From Streptomyces sp. CA-210063 (lineage in GTDB: Bacteria > Actinomycetota > Actinomycetes > Streptomycetales > Streptomycetaceae): a stretch of DNA of 64,000 nucleotides. Shown piece after piece: positions 8,356 to 16,758 of this stretch. The stretch spans positions 496,001 through 560,000 of the forward strand of contig NZ_CP102512.1 of NCBI RefSeq assembly GCF_024612015.1, read 5' to 3'. A program made the position numbers and the translations under genes. The notes beneath the pieces were generated by a model. It was not told the DNA's origin. It made no database searches and saw only the letters and a list, made by a program, of their open reading frames with translations. Each line of letters opens with the position of its first letter. Position 1 is the stretch's first letter.

Positions 8356-9254
8356 CGGCGCCCATGGACCTGACGATCCTCTACCGCGGCCCCCTCGCCT
8401 CCTGCGACTACGACTGTCCCTACTGCCCGTTCGCCAAGCGCCGCGATTCGACGGACCGACTGCGGGCCGACCGTGCGGCCCTGGACCGTTTCACCACATG
8501 GGCGCGGGCGCAGTCCGGCGACCGGCTGTCGGTGCTCTTCACACCGTGGGGCGAGGGGCTGGTGCGCTCCTGGTACCGCAAGGCCTTGGTCGACCTCTCC
8601 CACGAGCCGCACATCGACCGGGTGGCGATCCAGACCAACCTCAGCTGCCGAACGGAGTGGCTGGCGGAGGCCGACCCGGACACGGTGGCCCTGTGGTGCA
8701 CCTACCACCCCGGGCAGACCCCCTACGAGCGATTCCTGGAGAAGACCCGGCGGCTGGCTGCGATGGGGATCCGCTTCAGCGTGGGGATCGTCGGTCTTCC
8801 CGAGCACCTGGAGCATGCCCGTCGGCTGCGCGGGGAGCTGCCGGAGCGGGTGTATCTGTGGGTGAACGCCGCCGAGGGGCACACATACACGGACGAAGAG
8901 GCGGCACTGTGGGGCGAGTTGGACCCCTTGTTCCACTTCAGCCGCCATCCGCACCGCTCGGCGGGGAACGCGTGCCGTACCGGCTCGACCGTCGTGTCCG
9001 TGGACGGCGAGGGAACGGTACGTCGCTGCCACTTCGTCAAGGCCGAACTCGGCAACCTCTACGACGGTTCGTTCCGCACGGCGCTCGCACCCCGCCCGTG
9101 CCCGCTTGCCGTCTGCGACTGCCACATCGGGTACGTCCACCTCGAAACGCTCCCCCTGTACGACGTCTTCGCGGGCGGCGTCCTGGAACGCGTACCGACC
9201 GAGCAGGCCCGACGCGGACTGCCCCAGCCGGTGGACCTCGGGCGTAGCCTGTGA
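8352..9254 (+). CDS. STM4011 family radical SAM protein
   Basis: A 300-aa radical SAM enzyme. The cluster motif CDYDCPYC (C18, C22, C25 from GTG 8352) lies in the family signature LTILYRGPLASCDYDCPYCPFAKRRDS. The C-terminal part has extra cysteines in RRCHFVKAELGN, PRPCPLAVCDCHIGYVH, which resemble a SPASM/twitch auxiliary Fe-S site. Such sites are found in enzymes that act on peptides or sugar alcohols. GTG at 8352 forms a GTGA overlap with STM4012; family homology starts at the ATG at 8364, so either start is possible. Last gene of the cassette; a thioesterase gene starts 48 bp downstream. Confidence 0.9.
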   Translation: MTAPMDLTILYRGPLASCDYDCPYCPFAKRRDSTDRLRADRAALDRFTTWARAQSGDRLSVLFTPWGEGLVRSWYRKALVDLSHEPHIDRVAIQTNLSCRTEWLAEADPDTVALWCTYHPGQTPYERFLEKTRRLAAMGIRFSVGIVGLPEHLEHARRLRGELPERVYLWVNAAEGHTYTDEEAALWGELDPLFHFSRHPHRSAGNACRTGSTVVSVDGEGTVRRCHFVKAELGNLYDGSFRTALAPRPCPLAVCDCHIGYVHLETLPLYDVFAGGVLERVPTEQARRGLPQPVDLGRSL

Positions 9255-9302
9255 GCGGACGGCGGTGGCACGGTGCGTGCGGACCAGGAAGCGAGTTCTC
9301 AC

Positions 9303-10052
9303 ATGACCTCAGCGGTCAACAGCGGCGTGTGGATACGTCGTTACCGGCCCGCGCCCGAAGCGGCGGTCCGGCTGTTGTGTCTGCCGCACGCGGGCGGCTC
9401 GGCGAGCTACTACCACCCCATGGCGCAGGCCCTCGCCCCCTCGGTCGATGTGCTGGCCGCGCAGTATCCGGGGCGTCAGGACCGTTACGCCGAGCCGCCG
9501 GCGGAGAGCGTCGGGGAACTGGTCGAGCGGATCGTCGAGGCCGTCTCCGGTGACGACGACCGTCCGCTCGCCGTCTTCGGGCACAGCATGGGCGCGGTGG
9601 TCGCCTACGAGGTGGCGTTGAAACTGGAGGCGGCCGACCGCGCCCCGCTCCGGCTCTTCGTGTCGGGACGGCGCGCCCCCTCCACGGACCGGGACGGCAG
9701 GGAACTGCACAAGGCGAGCGACGCCGATCTGCTCAAGGCGGTGCGCCGGCTGAACGGCACCGACAGCCAGGTCTTCGAGGACCCGGAGCTGGTACAGCTC
9801 GTGCTGCCGGCGTTGCGCGGCGACTACAAGGCCCTGGAGACATACGAACCGCGCCCCGGCGACCGGCTTGCCTGCCCGGTCACCGTCCTCACCGGCGACG
9901 AGGACCCGGTGACCCCGGTGGCGGACGCGCGTGCCTGGACGTCCCACACCGACGGGCCGAGCGAGCTGTGTGTGTTCCCCGGCGGCCACTTCTATCTCAA
10001 CGACCGGCCGCAGGAGGTCGTCGACGTCGTACGGCGGCACCTCGGGCTGTAG
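9303..10052 (+). CDS. Type II thioesterase (alpha/beta hydrolase)
   Basis: A 249-aa type II thioesterase, the class that removes stalled or aberrant acyl groups from carrier proteins of polyketide and nonribosomal peptide assembly lines. Seen: LCLPHAGGSASYYHP at the N-terminus, nucleophile elbow GHSMG (S95), an aspartate in LTGDEDPVTP (about 199-201) and the catalytic histidine in GGHFYL (H229). ATG at 9303 with AGGAAG upstream; the frame also opens 10 codons earlier. No PKS, NRPS or carrier-protein gene is in the window, so its partner is elsewhere. It could read through from the radical SAM cassette. Confidence 0.9.
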   Translation: MTSAVNSGVWIRRYRPAPEAAVRLLCLPHAGGSASYYHPMAQALAPSVDVLAAQYPGRQDRYAEPPAESVGELVERIVEAVSGDDDRPLAVFGHSMGAVVAYEVALKLEAADRAPLRLFVSGRRAPSTDRDGRELHKASDADLLKAVRRLNGTDSQVFEDPELVQLVLPALRGDYKALETYEPRPGDRLACPVTVLTGDEDPVTPVADARAWTSHTDGPSELCVFPGGHFYLNDRPQEVVDVVRRHLGL

Positions 10053-10082
10053 CCCAGGGGCGACCTCTGCCTGTCCGCGCCG

Positions 10083-10787
10083 TCACACCCGCCAGCTGTA
10101 CCGCCGCTCCGGCCGCCCCGCCACCCCGTAGCGCAGGGAGACGTCCGCGCTGCCGATGCCGTGGAAGTACTCCAGGTAGCGGCGGGCGCTGACGCGGGAG
10201 ATGCCGGTGAGGGTGGCGCACTCGGTGGCGGAGAGGGTGCCGTCGGTGCCGCGGAGGGTGCCTTCGATCAGCTCGGCGGTCTCGACGCTCATGCCCTTGG
10301 GCAGGGCTCCGGCCGCCGAGGCGGGTGCGGCGGCTCCGGCCAGGACGCGGTCGACGTCGGCCTGGCCGCGTACGACGGTGGTGAGCAGGCGGCCGCGCTG
10401 GGCGGCGTACCGCTGCAGCCGGGAGCGCAGCTCCTCGAACTCGAAGGGCTTGAGGAGGTAGTCGACGACGCCGTGGCGGACCGCGCCGCGTACGGAGTCG
10501 GCCTCGCGGGCGGCGCTGATGACCATGACGTCGCAGTCGTGGCCGGCGGTGCGCAGCCGGGGTATGACGTCGAGGCCGAAGCCGTCGGGAAGGTAGAGGT
10601 CCAGCAGGACCAGATCGGGGCGCAGCTCGTCGACGGCCAGGGCCGCCTGTTCGCCGGTGCTGGCGACACCGACGACGCGGAACGGCTCGACGCGTTCGAC
10701 GAAGGTGCGGTGGACCCGGGCCACCATGAAGTCGTCGTCGACCACGAGCACGTCGATCGTGCCGGGCGCACTGCTCGTGCCGGTCAT
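10083..10787 (-). CDS. CitB/DcuR-type response regulator
   Basis: A 234-aa response regulator. The receiver domain has the acidic pair VDDD (about 15-18), phospho-acceptor in LVLLDLYLPDG (about D62) and conserved K in YLLKPFEF. The C-terminal part (LSATECATLTGISRVSARRYLEYFHG) is a winged helix-turn-helix typical of the CitB/DcuR/DctR family that responds to di- and tricarboxylates. Its ATG overlaps the kinase stop (ATGA at 10784-10787). It lies next to a divergent tctCBA operon, so it very likely activates citrate/tricarboxylate uptake in response to substrate. Convergent with the thioesterase gene. Confidence 0.92.
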   Translation of the reverse strand: MTGTSSAPGTIDVLVVDDDFMVARVHRTFVERVEPFRVVGVASTGEQAALAVDELRPDLVLLDLYLPDGFGLDVIPRLRTAGHDCDVMVISAAREADSVRGAVRHGVVDYLLKPFEFEELRSRLQRYAAQRGRLLTTVVRGQADVDRVLAGAAAPASAAGALPKGMSVETAELIEGTLRGTDGTLSATECATLTGISRVSARRYLEYFHGIGSADVSLRYGVAGRPERRYSWRV

Positions 10788-12463
10788 GGTGTCGCTCCTT
10801 CCGCCACCGCGTCGGCGAGGTGGCTGACGGTCATGCGGGCGGTGAACATGGCCCCGTCGGGGGTGTTGGTCACCGAGATCTCACCACCGTGCCGTTCGCA
10901 GACCAGGCGGGTCAGGGCCAGGCCGATCCCGCGTTCGCCTTCCCGCGCGGCCTTGGTGGTGAAACCGTGGGAGAAGACCTCACGGGCGAGTTCGGGAGCC
11001 ACGCCGGGGCCCGAGTCCCGGACGACGATCTCCACGCTGGAGGCGTCGTGGCGCAGCTCCACCTCTACCCAGGCCTCGCGGCCGTCGGCGCCGCCCCAGG
11101 GCTCGGGGTCGTCGGACGTGGTCGTGGTGGCGGCCGCGTCCACCGCGTTGTCGACGAGGTTGCCGACCACGGTCGCCACGTCGGCGGCGTCCTCCGGGGC
11201 GAGCCGGTCGAGTGCGGTGTCGTCGGAGATCCGCAGGGTGACCCGGCGTTCGGCGGCGAGGGATGTCTTCGCCATGAGCAGGGCGGCGACGGCGGTGTCC
11301 CGGACGCGGCGGCTGAGGGTGACGTCGAGGGAGTGGCGGTGCCGGCTCAGCGCGCGGATGTAGTGGACGACCTCGTCCTGCTCGCCGATCTGGATGAGCC
11401 CGGAGATGGTGTGCAGCTGGTTGGCGAACTCATGGGCCTGAGCGCGCAGCAGTTCGGAGGAGCTGCGGAAGGAGCCGATCTCGCGTTCGAGGCGGGCCAG
11501 CTCGGTGCGGTCCCGCAGGGTGGTGACCGAGCCGAGGTGGCGGCCGTCCTTGGTGACGGTCATCCGGTTCATCACCAGGACCCGGCCCCGGCGTATGACG
11601 ACCTCGTCGCGCTTGTGGGATGCCTCTTCCTGCGCTCCGACCAGCACGTCCCGCAGCCGTCCCTCGACACCCAGGTCGGCCAGGCTCTTGCCGACGCAGT
11701 CCTCGGGCAGATCGAGCAGACGCCGGCCCATCTCGTTGACGAGGGTGAGGCGGTGGTGGGGGTCCAGGGCGATCACGCCCTCGGCGATGCCGTACAGCAT
11801 GGCCTCGCGGTGTTCGGCGAGGCCGGCGATCTCGTGGGGCTCCAGGCCGAGGGTCTGCCGCTTGACGCGCCGGGCCAGCAGCCAGGAGCCGACGAGGCCG
11901 AGGCCGCTGGCGATGCCGAGGTAGGCGAGGAGGTACGAGGAGGCGCCGCTGAGGCGCTGCCACACGGTCGGGGAGGCCTCACCGATCATCACCGTGCCCA
12001 GGAGCCGGCCGAGGTTCGCCTCCGTGTCACCGAGGACAGGCACCTGGGCGACGAGCTCGTGGCTGCCGTCCAGGGTCAGTGAGCCGGACCAGCCACGGCC
12101 CGCGGCGGCGCCCTCGCCGACCGGCATCGGGTCGCCGATCACCGTGGGGTCGGTGGAGCTGACGATCCGGCCGTCGGCGTCGGCGACCGTGACCGAGGTC
12201 ACCCCGGACTGGGTCTGGGTGGAGTTCACCAGAGGTGCCAGCGCCTCGTGCGCGACAGGCCGCGTGAGCCGGTCCCGTACGAGGGGGTTGGCGGCCAGCT
12301 GCTCGGCGAGCGCGGTGACGCGGCGGCCCTCGACCCGGTTGAACGTCGCGGCGGACTGGGTGAGCGAGACCGCGGCGACCGCGAGCAGCACCACCACGAC
12401 GATGGCGAGCTGGAGGACCAGCATCTCGCCTGCGAGGGTATGGCGACGGAACTCGGCGACCAC
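10784..12463 (-). CDS. CitA/DcuS-type sensor histidine kinase
   Basis: About 559 aa: one membrane segment (LVLQLAIVVVVLLAVAAVSL), an extracellular PASp/Cache sensor (about residues 40-165), a second membrane segment (SSYLLAYLGIASGLGLVGSWLLA), a cytoplasmic PAS (HREAMLYGIAEGVIALDPHHRLTLVN), the dimerisation helix with LLRAQAHEFANQLHTISGLIQIGE (phospho-histidine in RAQAHEF) and a HATPase domain (VVGNLVDNAVDAA, RDSGPGVAPE, GFTTKA, GIGLALTRLV). This is the carboxylate-sensor family; with the adjacent tct genes, citrate or a related acid is the likely signal. The longest frame starts at TTG 12535; the GTG near 12463 gives a normal short cytoplasmic N-terminus and is my choice, with moderate certainty. 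Confidence 0.9.
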   Translation of the reverse strand: MVAEFRRHTLAGEMLVLQLAIVVVVLLAVAAVSLTQSAATFNRVEGRRVTALAEQLAANPLVRDRLTRPVAHEALAPLVNSTQTQSGVTSVTVADADGRIVSSTDPTVIGDPMPVGEGAAAGRGWSGSLTLDGSHELVAQVPVLGDTEANLGRLLGTVMIGEASPTVWQRLSGASSYLLAYLGIASGLGLVGSWLLARRVKRQTLGLEPHEIAGLAEHREAMLYGIAEGVIALDPHHRLTLVNEMGRRLLDLPEDCVGKSLADLGVEGRLRDVLVGAQEEASHKRDEVVIRRGRVLVMNRMTVTKDGRHLGSVTTLRDRTELARLEREIGSFRSSSELLRAQAHEFANQLHTISGLIQIGEQDEVVHYIRALSRHRHSLDVTLSRRVRDTAVAALLMAKTSLAAERRVTLRISDDTALDRLAPEDAADVATVVGNLVDNAVDAAATTTTSDDPEPWGGADGREAWVEVELRHDASSVEIVVRDSGPGVAPELAREVFSHGFTTKAAREGERGIGLALTRLVCERHGGEISVTNTPDGAMFTARMTVSHLADAVAEGATP

Positions 12464-12535
12464 GGCGGACTCATCTCTCGTGCCGACACGACATCCGGGG
12501 CGGCTCAGGCGCCGGCTGTGCGGTGGGTCGCACAA

Positions 12536-12721
12536 TCATGGCGCCCCCGTGCGATCAGGGAAAGAGAGGTGTGGGGGACGTGCCCATAAGGTGACAGGCG
12601 CCGTGACCACAACGACCACAACCTCCGTTGCTTCCGCAAGTGAGGCAGGCCCGCCCCTCGCGGGCACGCTGTGTCCCAGGTCACTCTTCGCCCTCGACCC
12701 AACCGACAGGTGGTGGCATTC
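12536..12721. promoter_or_regulatory. Divergent promoter region citA-like / tctC
   Basis: About 190-260 bp between the sensor kinase start and tctC, depending on the kinase start chosen. It must carry the divergent promoters and the binding site of the CitB-like regulator. It holds short GTGACAGG and GTGACCAC segments around 12590-12610, but I cannot define an operator by eye. Confidence 0.4.
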
Positions 12722-13717
12722 GTGCGTCTGCGCACCCCCCGAGGACATGTCCTCGCCCTGCTCGGGGCCGCCGTGCTCGTGCTCGTGGGGCCGCCGCTGC
12801 TGACGGCCGGCAGCGGTAGCGAGACCGGCACACAGATCCCGGGACTGCGTTTCATGGTGCCGAACACGCCCGGCGGCGGCTACGACATCACGGCCCGGAC
12901 GGCCGCGAAGAACGCCGAGGACGCCGGGCTCACCCACAACATCGAGGTCTTCAACCTGCCCGGCGCCGGTGGCACGGTCGGTCTGAGCCGGCTGGTGAGC
13001 GAGCACGGCAACGGCAAGCTCGCGATGTCCATGGGCCTCGGTGTCGTGGGCGCCGTCCGCTCCAACGACGCCCCGAAGACCCTCGCCGACACCACGCCGA
13101 TCGCCCGCCTCACCGAGGAGCAGGACGTCGTGGTGGTCGCCAAGGACTCGCCGTACAAGACGATCGACGATCTCATCGGGGCGTGGAAGGACGACCCCGG
13201 CAAACTGCCGGTGGGCGGCGGGTCGGCGCCGGGCGGGCCCGACCACCTCGCGCCGATGCTGATGGCGCAGGCCGCCGGGATCGCGCCGAAGGACGTCAAC
13301 TACATCCCCTTCGACGGCGGCGGTGAGCTGCTCGCCTCGATCCTCGGCAACAAGGTCGCCTTCGGGGTGTCCGGGGTCGGCGAGTACCTGGACCAGATCA
13401 AGGCGGGCGAGCTGCGGCTGCTCGCGGTGACCGGCCCGGAGCGGGTCGACGGACTGGACGCGCCGACCCTCCAGGAGGCGGGCTACGACGTGAACTTCAC
13501 CAACTGGCGCGGCATCGTCGCCCCGCCCGGCCTGACCGGGGCCGAGCGGGACAAGCTCACCCGGCTGATCGAGGAGCTGCACGACTCGCCGGAGTGGCGG
13601 CAGTCGATGAAGCAGAACGGCTGGGACGACGCCTTCCTCACCGGCGACGAGTTCGGCGACTTCCTCGCCGGTGAGGATCAGCGCGTCAGTTCAGTACTGA
13701 AGGAGCTGGGGCTTTGA
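12722..13717 (+). CDS. tctC: Tripartite tricarboxylate transporter substrate-binding protein
   Basis: A 331-aa extracytoplasmic binding protein of the TctC/Bug family. N-terminal membrane or signal segment (VLALLGAAVLVLVGPPLL), then family blocks: MVPNTPGGGYDITAR (the pocket loop), VFNLPGAGGTVGLSRL, AKDSPYKTIDDLI, GGGSAPGGPDHLAPMLMAQAAGI, NYIPFDGGGELLASILG and NWRGIVAPPGL. The frame opens at GTG 12671, but GTG 12722 has AGGTGG at proper spacing and gives a normal signal peptide. It delivers carboxylates to TctBA. The stop TGA (13715-13717) appears to be part of an inserted repeat element that separates it from tctB, so the last residues may differ from the ancestral protein. Confidence 0.92.
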   Translation: MRLRTPRGHVLALLGAAVLVLVGPPLLTAGSGSETGTQIPGLRFMVPNTPGGGYDITARTAAKNAEDAGLTHNIEVFNLPGAGGTVGLSRLVSEHGNGKLAMSMGLGVVGAVRSNDAPKTLADTTPIARLTEEQDVVVVAKDSPYKTIDDLIGAWKDDPGKLPVGGGSAPGGPDHLAPMLMAQAAGIAPKDVNYIPFDGGGELLASILGNKVAFGVSGVGEYLDQIKAGELRLLAVTGPERVDGLDAPTLQEAGYDVNFTNWRGIVAPPGLTGAERDKLTRLIEELHDSPEWRQSMKQNGWDDAFLTGDEFGDFLAGEDQRVSSVLKELGL

Positions 13718-13876
13718 CTCCTCCCCACAGGATGGGGATTCCTGGCTCACGCCGCTCGGCCGCTGAGCAAGCGACCGGGACTTACGCGATCAACACCAGC
13801 CGGGTTGAGACCAGCCCGGACACGATTACGAACTGCGGGACTTGACATGCGCGCTTGGCTCTCGCTACGCAGTCAA
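13714..13876 (-). mobile_element. Putative IS200/IS605-type insertion remnant (PATE-like)
   Basis: About 160 bp of distinctly less GC-rich sequence between tctC and tctB. Read on the minus strand, it ends in GGAATCCCCATCCTGTGGGG then AGGAGTCAA. That is the familiar right-end pattern of IS605/IS1341 (tnpB) elements, with a 6-bp hairpin TCCCCA/TGGGGA at 13722-13738. Its other boundary is marked by TTTTTGAC on the minus strand (13871-13876 region), where TTGAC could be the target motif. No transposase or tnpB frame is present, so it would be a non-autonomous, palindrome-associated element. Boundaries are estimates. Confidence 0.6.
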
Positions 13877-14362
13877 AAACTCTACCAGCGTTCTGAACTC
13901 GGCGTCAGCGTAGTCCTGCTGGCCCTCGGCGTCCTGGTCCTGACCGACGCGCTCACCATGGACGTCGACATCGCGCAGCGCGGTCCCGTCGGCCCGAAGA
14001 CCGTGCCGATCGTCGTCGGCGCCGGCCTGCTGCTGATCGCCGCGCTGCTCGCCGTGGACGTGCTCCGCGGCGGCCGGGGCCAGGCCGAGACCGGCGAGGA
14101 CATCGACCTGTCCGAGCCCGCCGACTGGCGCACGGTGCTGCTGCTCGCCGGGGTGTTCCTCGGCGCGGCCGTCCTGATCGAACCCCTCGGCTTCCCGATA
14201 GCGGGCGCCCTGCTCTTCTGGGGTGCGGCGTTCGCCCTCGGCAGCCGTCGCCTGGACCGCGATCCGCTGATCGCGGCCGTCATCTCCCTGGTCACGTACG
14301 GCGTCTTCAACAACCTGCTCGGGGTGCCGCTCCCCGGCGGACCGCTGATGGGAGTGCTGTGA
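13847..14362 (+). CDS. tctB: Tripartite tricarboxylate transporter small membrane subunit
   Basis: A 171-aa TctB-type protein with four predicted membrane helices: [53 protein letters not shown] and [19 protein letters not shown], the last being the family's hallmark C-terminal helix. It partners TctA in the membrane. The first dozen residues ([13 protein letters not shown]) and the start codon lie in the putative inserted element; conserved sequence begins at RSELGVSV. There is no convincing ribosome-binding site before the ATG, so translation may have been altered by the insertion. The stop is 1 bp before tctA. Confidence 0.88.
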   Translation: MRAWLSLRSQKLYQRSELGVSVVLLALGVLVLTDALTMDVDIAQRGPVGPKTVPIVVGAGLLLIAALLAVDVLRGGRGQAETGEDIDLSEPADWRTVLLLAGVFLGAAVLIEPLGFPIAGALLFWGAAFALGSRRLDRDPLIAAVISLVTYGVFNNLLGVPLPGGPLMGVL

Positions 14363-14363
14363 C

Positions 14364-15872
14364 ATGGACGCCCTCAACTCCCTCCTGGACGGCTTCGGCA
14401 CGGCCCTCACCCCGATCAACCTGCTGTGGGCCGCGATCGGCGTCCTGCTGGGCACGGCGATCGGCGTGCTGCCCGGCATCGGGCCCGCCATGGCGGTGGC
14501 GCTGCTGCTGCCGGTGACGTACGGGCTGAACCCCGTCGGCGCGTTCATCATGTTCGCGGGCATCTACTACGGCGCGATGTTCGGCGGTTCCACCACCTCG
14601 ATCCTCCTCAACACGCCCGGTGAGAGCGCGGCTGTGGTCGCGGCCATGGAGGGCAACCCGATGGCCAAGTCGGGGCGCGGTGCGCAGGCGCTGGCGGCCG
14701 CCGCCATCGGGCACTTCGCCGGCGGCATGGTCGGCACGCTCCTGCTGGTGGCGCTGGCGCCGACGGTCGCCAAGCTGGCCGTGGACATCGGTGCCCCGGA
14801 CTACTTCGCGATCATGGTGCTGGCGTTCATCGCCGTGACGTCCGTGCTGGGCTCGTCCCGCATCCGGGGGCTCGCCTCCTTGTTGATCGGTCTGACGATC
14901 GGCCTGGTGGGCCTGGACCAGATGACCGGTCAGCAGCGTCTGACCTTCGGTTCACTGCAACTGGCCGACGGCATCGACGTGGTGATCGTCGCGGTCGGTC
15001 TCTTCGCCATCGGCGAGGCCCTGTGGGTCGCCGCCCATCTGCGGCGCAGCCCGCCCGAGCCGATCCCGGTGGGCAGGCCGTGGCTCGGCCGCTCCGATGT
15101 GAAGCGGACCTGGAAGTCGTGGGTGCGCGGCCCGTTCATCGGCTTCCCGTTCGGTGCGATCCCGGCGGGCGGCGCCGAGATCCCCACCTTCCTGTCGTAC
15201 GTCACCGAGAAACGGCTGTCGAAGCACAAGGACGAGTGGGGCAAGGGCGCGATCGAGGGGGTGGCCGGCCCGGAGTCGGCGGCATCGGCCTCCGCGGCAG
15301 GCACCCTGGTCTCGATGCTGACGCTCGGCCTGCCCACCACCGCGGTCGCGGCGGTCATGCTGGCCGCCTTCCAGCAGTACGGCATCCAGCCGGGCCCCCT
15401 GCTGTTCGAACGCGAGCCCGACCTGGTGTGGGGCCTGATCGCCTCGCTCTTCGTCGGCATGGTGCTGCTGCTCGCGCTCAACCTGCCGCTGGCCCCGCTG
15501 TGGGCGAAGCTCCTGCGGATCCCGCGGCCGTATCTCTACGCGGGCATCCTCTTCTTCGCGGCGGTCGGCGCGTACGCGGTCGGCGGCGAGGTCATCGACC
15601 TGGTGATTCTGCTGGTCATCGGCCTGATCGGGTTCGGTATGCGCCGCTACGGGCTGCCGGTGCTGCCCGCCGTCATCGGCGTCATCCTGGGCCCGAACGC
15701 GGAGCAGCAGCTGCGGCGCGCCCTGCAGATCAGCGACGGCAGCGTCACCGGCCTGGTGAACACGCCGTTCGCGGTGACGGTGTACGTGATCATCGCCGTG
15801 CTGCTGGCCTGGCCGCTGCTGAAGCGGTTGGTGACCCGCGACCGCGACCGCACGCCCGCCGGGACCCGGTGA
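14364..15872 (+). CDS. tctA: Tripartite tricarboxylate transporter large permease
   Basis: A 502-aa polytopic membrane protein of the TctA family (about 12 helices), the permease that moves citrate or similar carboxylates with sodium or protons. Signature blocks: [45 protein letters not shown] (the highly conserved TctA loop), [24 protein letters not shown] and [24 protein letters not shown]. It starts 1 bp after the tctB stop, so the operon is translationally coupled. Convergent with a small minus-strand gene. Confidence 0.96.
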   Translation: MDALNSLLDGFGTALTPINLLWAAIGVLLGTAIGVLPGIGPAMAVALLLPVTYGLNPVGAFIMFAGIYYGAMFGGSTTSILLNTPGESAAVVAAMEGNPMAKSGRGAQALAAAAIGHFAGGMVGTLLLVALAPTVAKLAVDIGAPDYFAIMVLAFIAVTSVLGSSRIRGLASLLIGLTIGLVGLDQMTGQQRLTFGSLQLADGIDVVIVAVGLFAIGEALWVAAHLRRSPPEPIPVGRPWLGRSDVKRTWKSWVRGPFIGFPFGAIPAGGAEIPTFLSYVTEKRLSKHKDEWGKGAIEGVAGPESAASASAAGTLVSMLTLGLPTTAVAAVMLAAFQQYGIQPGPLLFEREPDLVWGLIASLFVGMVLLLALNLPLAPLWAKLLRIPRPYLYAGILFFAAVGAYAVGGEVIDLVILLVIGLIGFGMRRYGLPVLPAVIGVILGPNAEQQLRRALQISDGSVTGLVNTPFAVTVYVIIAVLLAWPLLKRLVTRDRDRTPAGTR

Positions 15873-15902
15873 GCCGAGCGCCGGCGAGCCGCGGCACCCC
15901 GC

Positions 15903-16427
15903 TCAGCTCGCGCCGCGCTCCGCCTCCTCGTGCAGGAACGCGCTGATCTGCCCGGCGATGCCCTCCCGGCCCGTGCCGCCCGCCGGGTCGAGGAGGTCCT
16001 CGTCCACGCCGATGCCGCCGGACCACAGATACCGCTCGGCCCACTCCTCGTCGACGCGCAGCTGGACCTGGATGTCGAACTGGGTGAGCTGGGCCTCGGT
16101 GGCGGCGGCGTACAGGACGGCGGTGGCGCGGCGCAGGGGGTAGAGGTCGAAGCCCTCGATGAACCGGGAGTTGCGCCAGTCGAGGAAGGCGCTCTCGCCG
16201 TCCGGGCCCATGCGGATGTCGAGCTGGCCGTCCTCCAGGTGGAGGCCGACGTGCTCGGTGCCGCGGTTCTCCACGGTCACCCGGAACCGGAAGTACGTCA
16301 GGCCCTCGGCGGCGTCGTCGCGTCCCCGTGGGGGTTCCGCGCACTCCACTCCGTGGACGCGCACGCGCAGGCCGGCCAGATCGCCGTCGTACTCCTGCCA
16401 GTCCCCGATCACGTTGGGCTCGCGCAC
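15903..16427 (-). CDS. Hypothetical soluble protein, DUF4352-like beta fold
   Basis: A 174-aa protein without signal peptide or membrane helix. The central part (FRFRVTVENRGTEHVGLHLEDGQLDIRMGP) has the strand pattern of a small Ig-like sandwich, as in DUF4352-like domains that compare 'normal' and modified ligand-exposed strands; the match is by general appearance only. GTG at 16427 is preferred because GAGAGGTGG precedes it; the frame extends 20 codons upstream into low-quality sequence. It lies alone, convergent with tctA and divergent from the acyl-CoA synthetase. I do not recognise a function. Confidence 0.65.
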   Translation of the reverse strand: MREPNVIGDWQEYDGDLAGLRVRVHGVECAEPPRGRDDAAEGLTYFRFRVTVENRGTEHVGLHLEDGQLDIRMGPDGESAFLDWRNSRFIEGFDLYPLRRATAVLYAAATEAQLTQFDIQVQLRVDEEWAERYLWSGGIGVDEDLLDPAGGTGREGIAGQISAFLHEEAERGAS

Positions 16428-16758
16428 CGTCCACCTCTCCACACCGGCGGGACACCTCCCGCGTTCGCGCGCACCACAGTGCCACACCCGTCAGACGTCC
16501 TGCTTCGGGGCATTACCGCCGGTCAGACGTGATCAAGCCGTGTGCAGCGACGATTCCAGGGAGGGGCTCGCGGAGGGGGTCCCTTACGTGCCGCACATCA
16601 CGTTCACCGCCCACTGTGCGGATATGCGGCTGTGCGGATGTGCGGCGGCCGACTTGCCGATTCCCCGCGCGGGCGTCGGCGCCGTACGCTACGTTCGATC
16701 ACCGCCGGTTACCGCACCATCGGCGAGGTCGCGTGCAGGGAAGGTTCTGGAGCGTCGT
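16428..16758. promoter_or_regulatory. Gene-free divergent region with a 16-bp tandem repeat
   Basis: A 331-bp region between divergent genes, holding promoters for both. At 16615-16646 a 16-mer is tandemly repeated (TGTGCGGATATGCGGC then TGTGCGGATGTGCGGC, 15 of 16 identical). No gene was found. Otherwise I see no defined operator. Confidence 0.5.

Noticed and set aside
9303..10052. Thioesterase as evidence of a PKS/NRPS cluster in the window
   Set aside because: No ketosynthase, adenylation-condensation, or acyl-carrier genes are present in the 64 kb.
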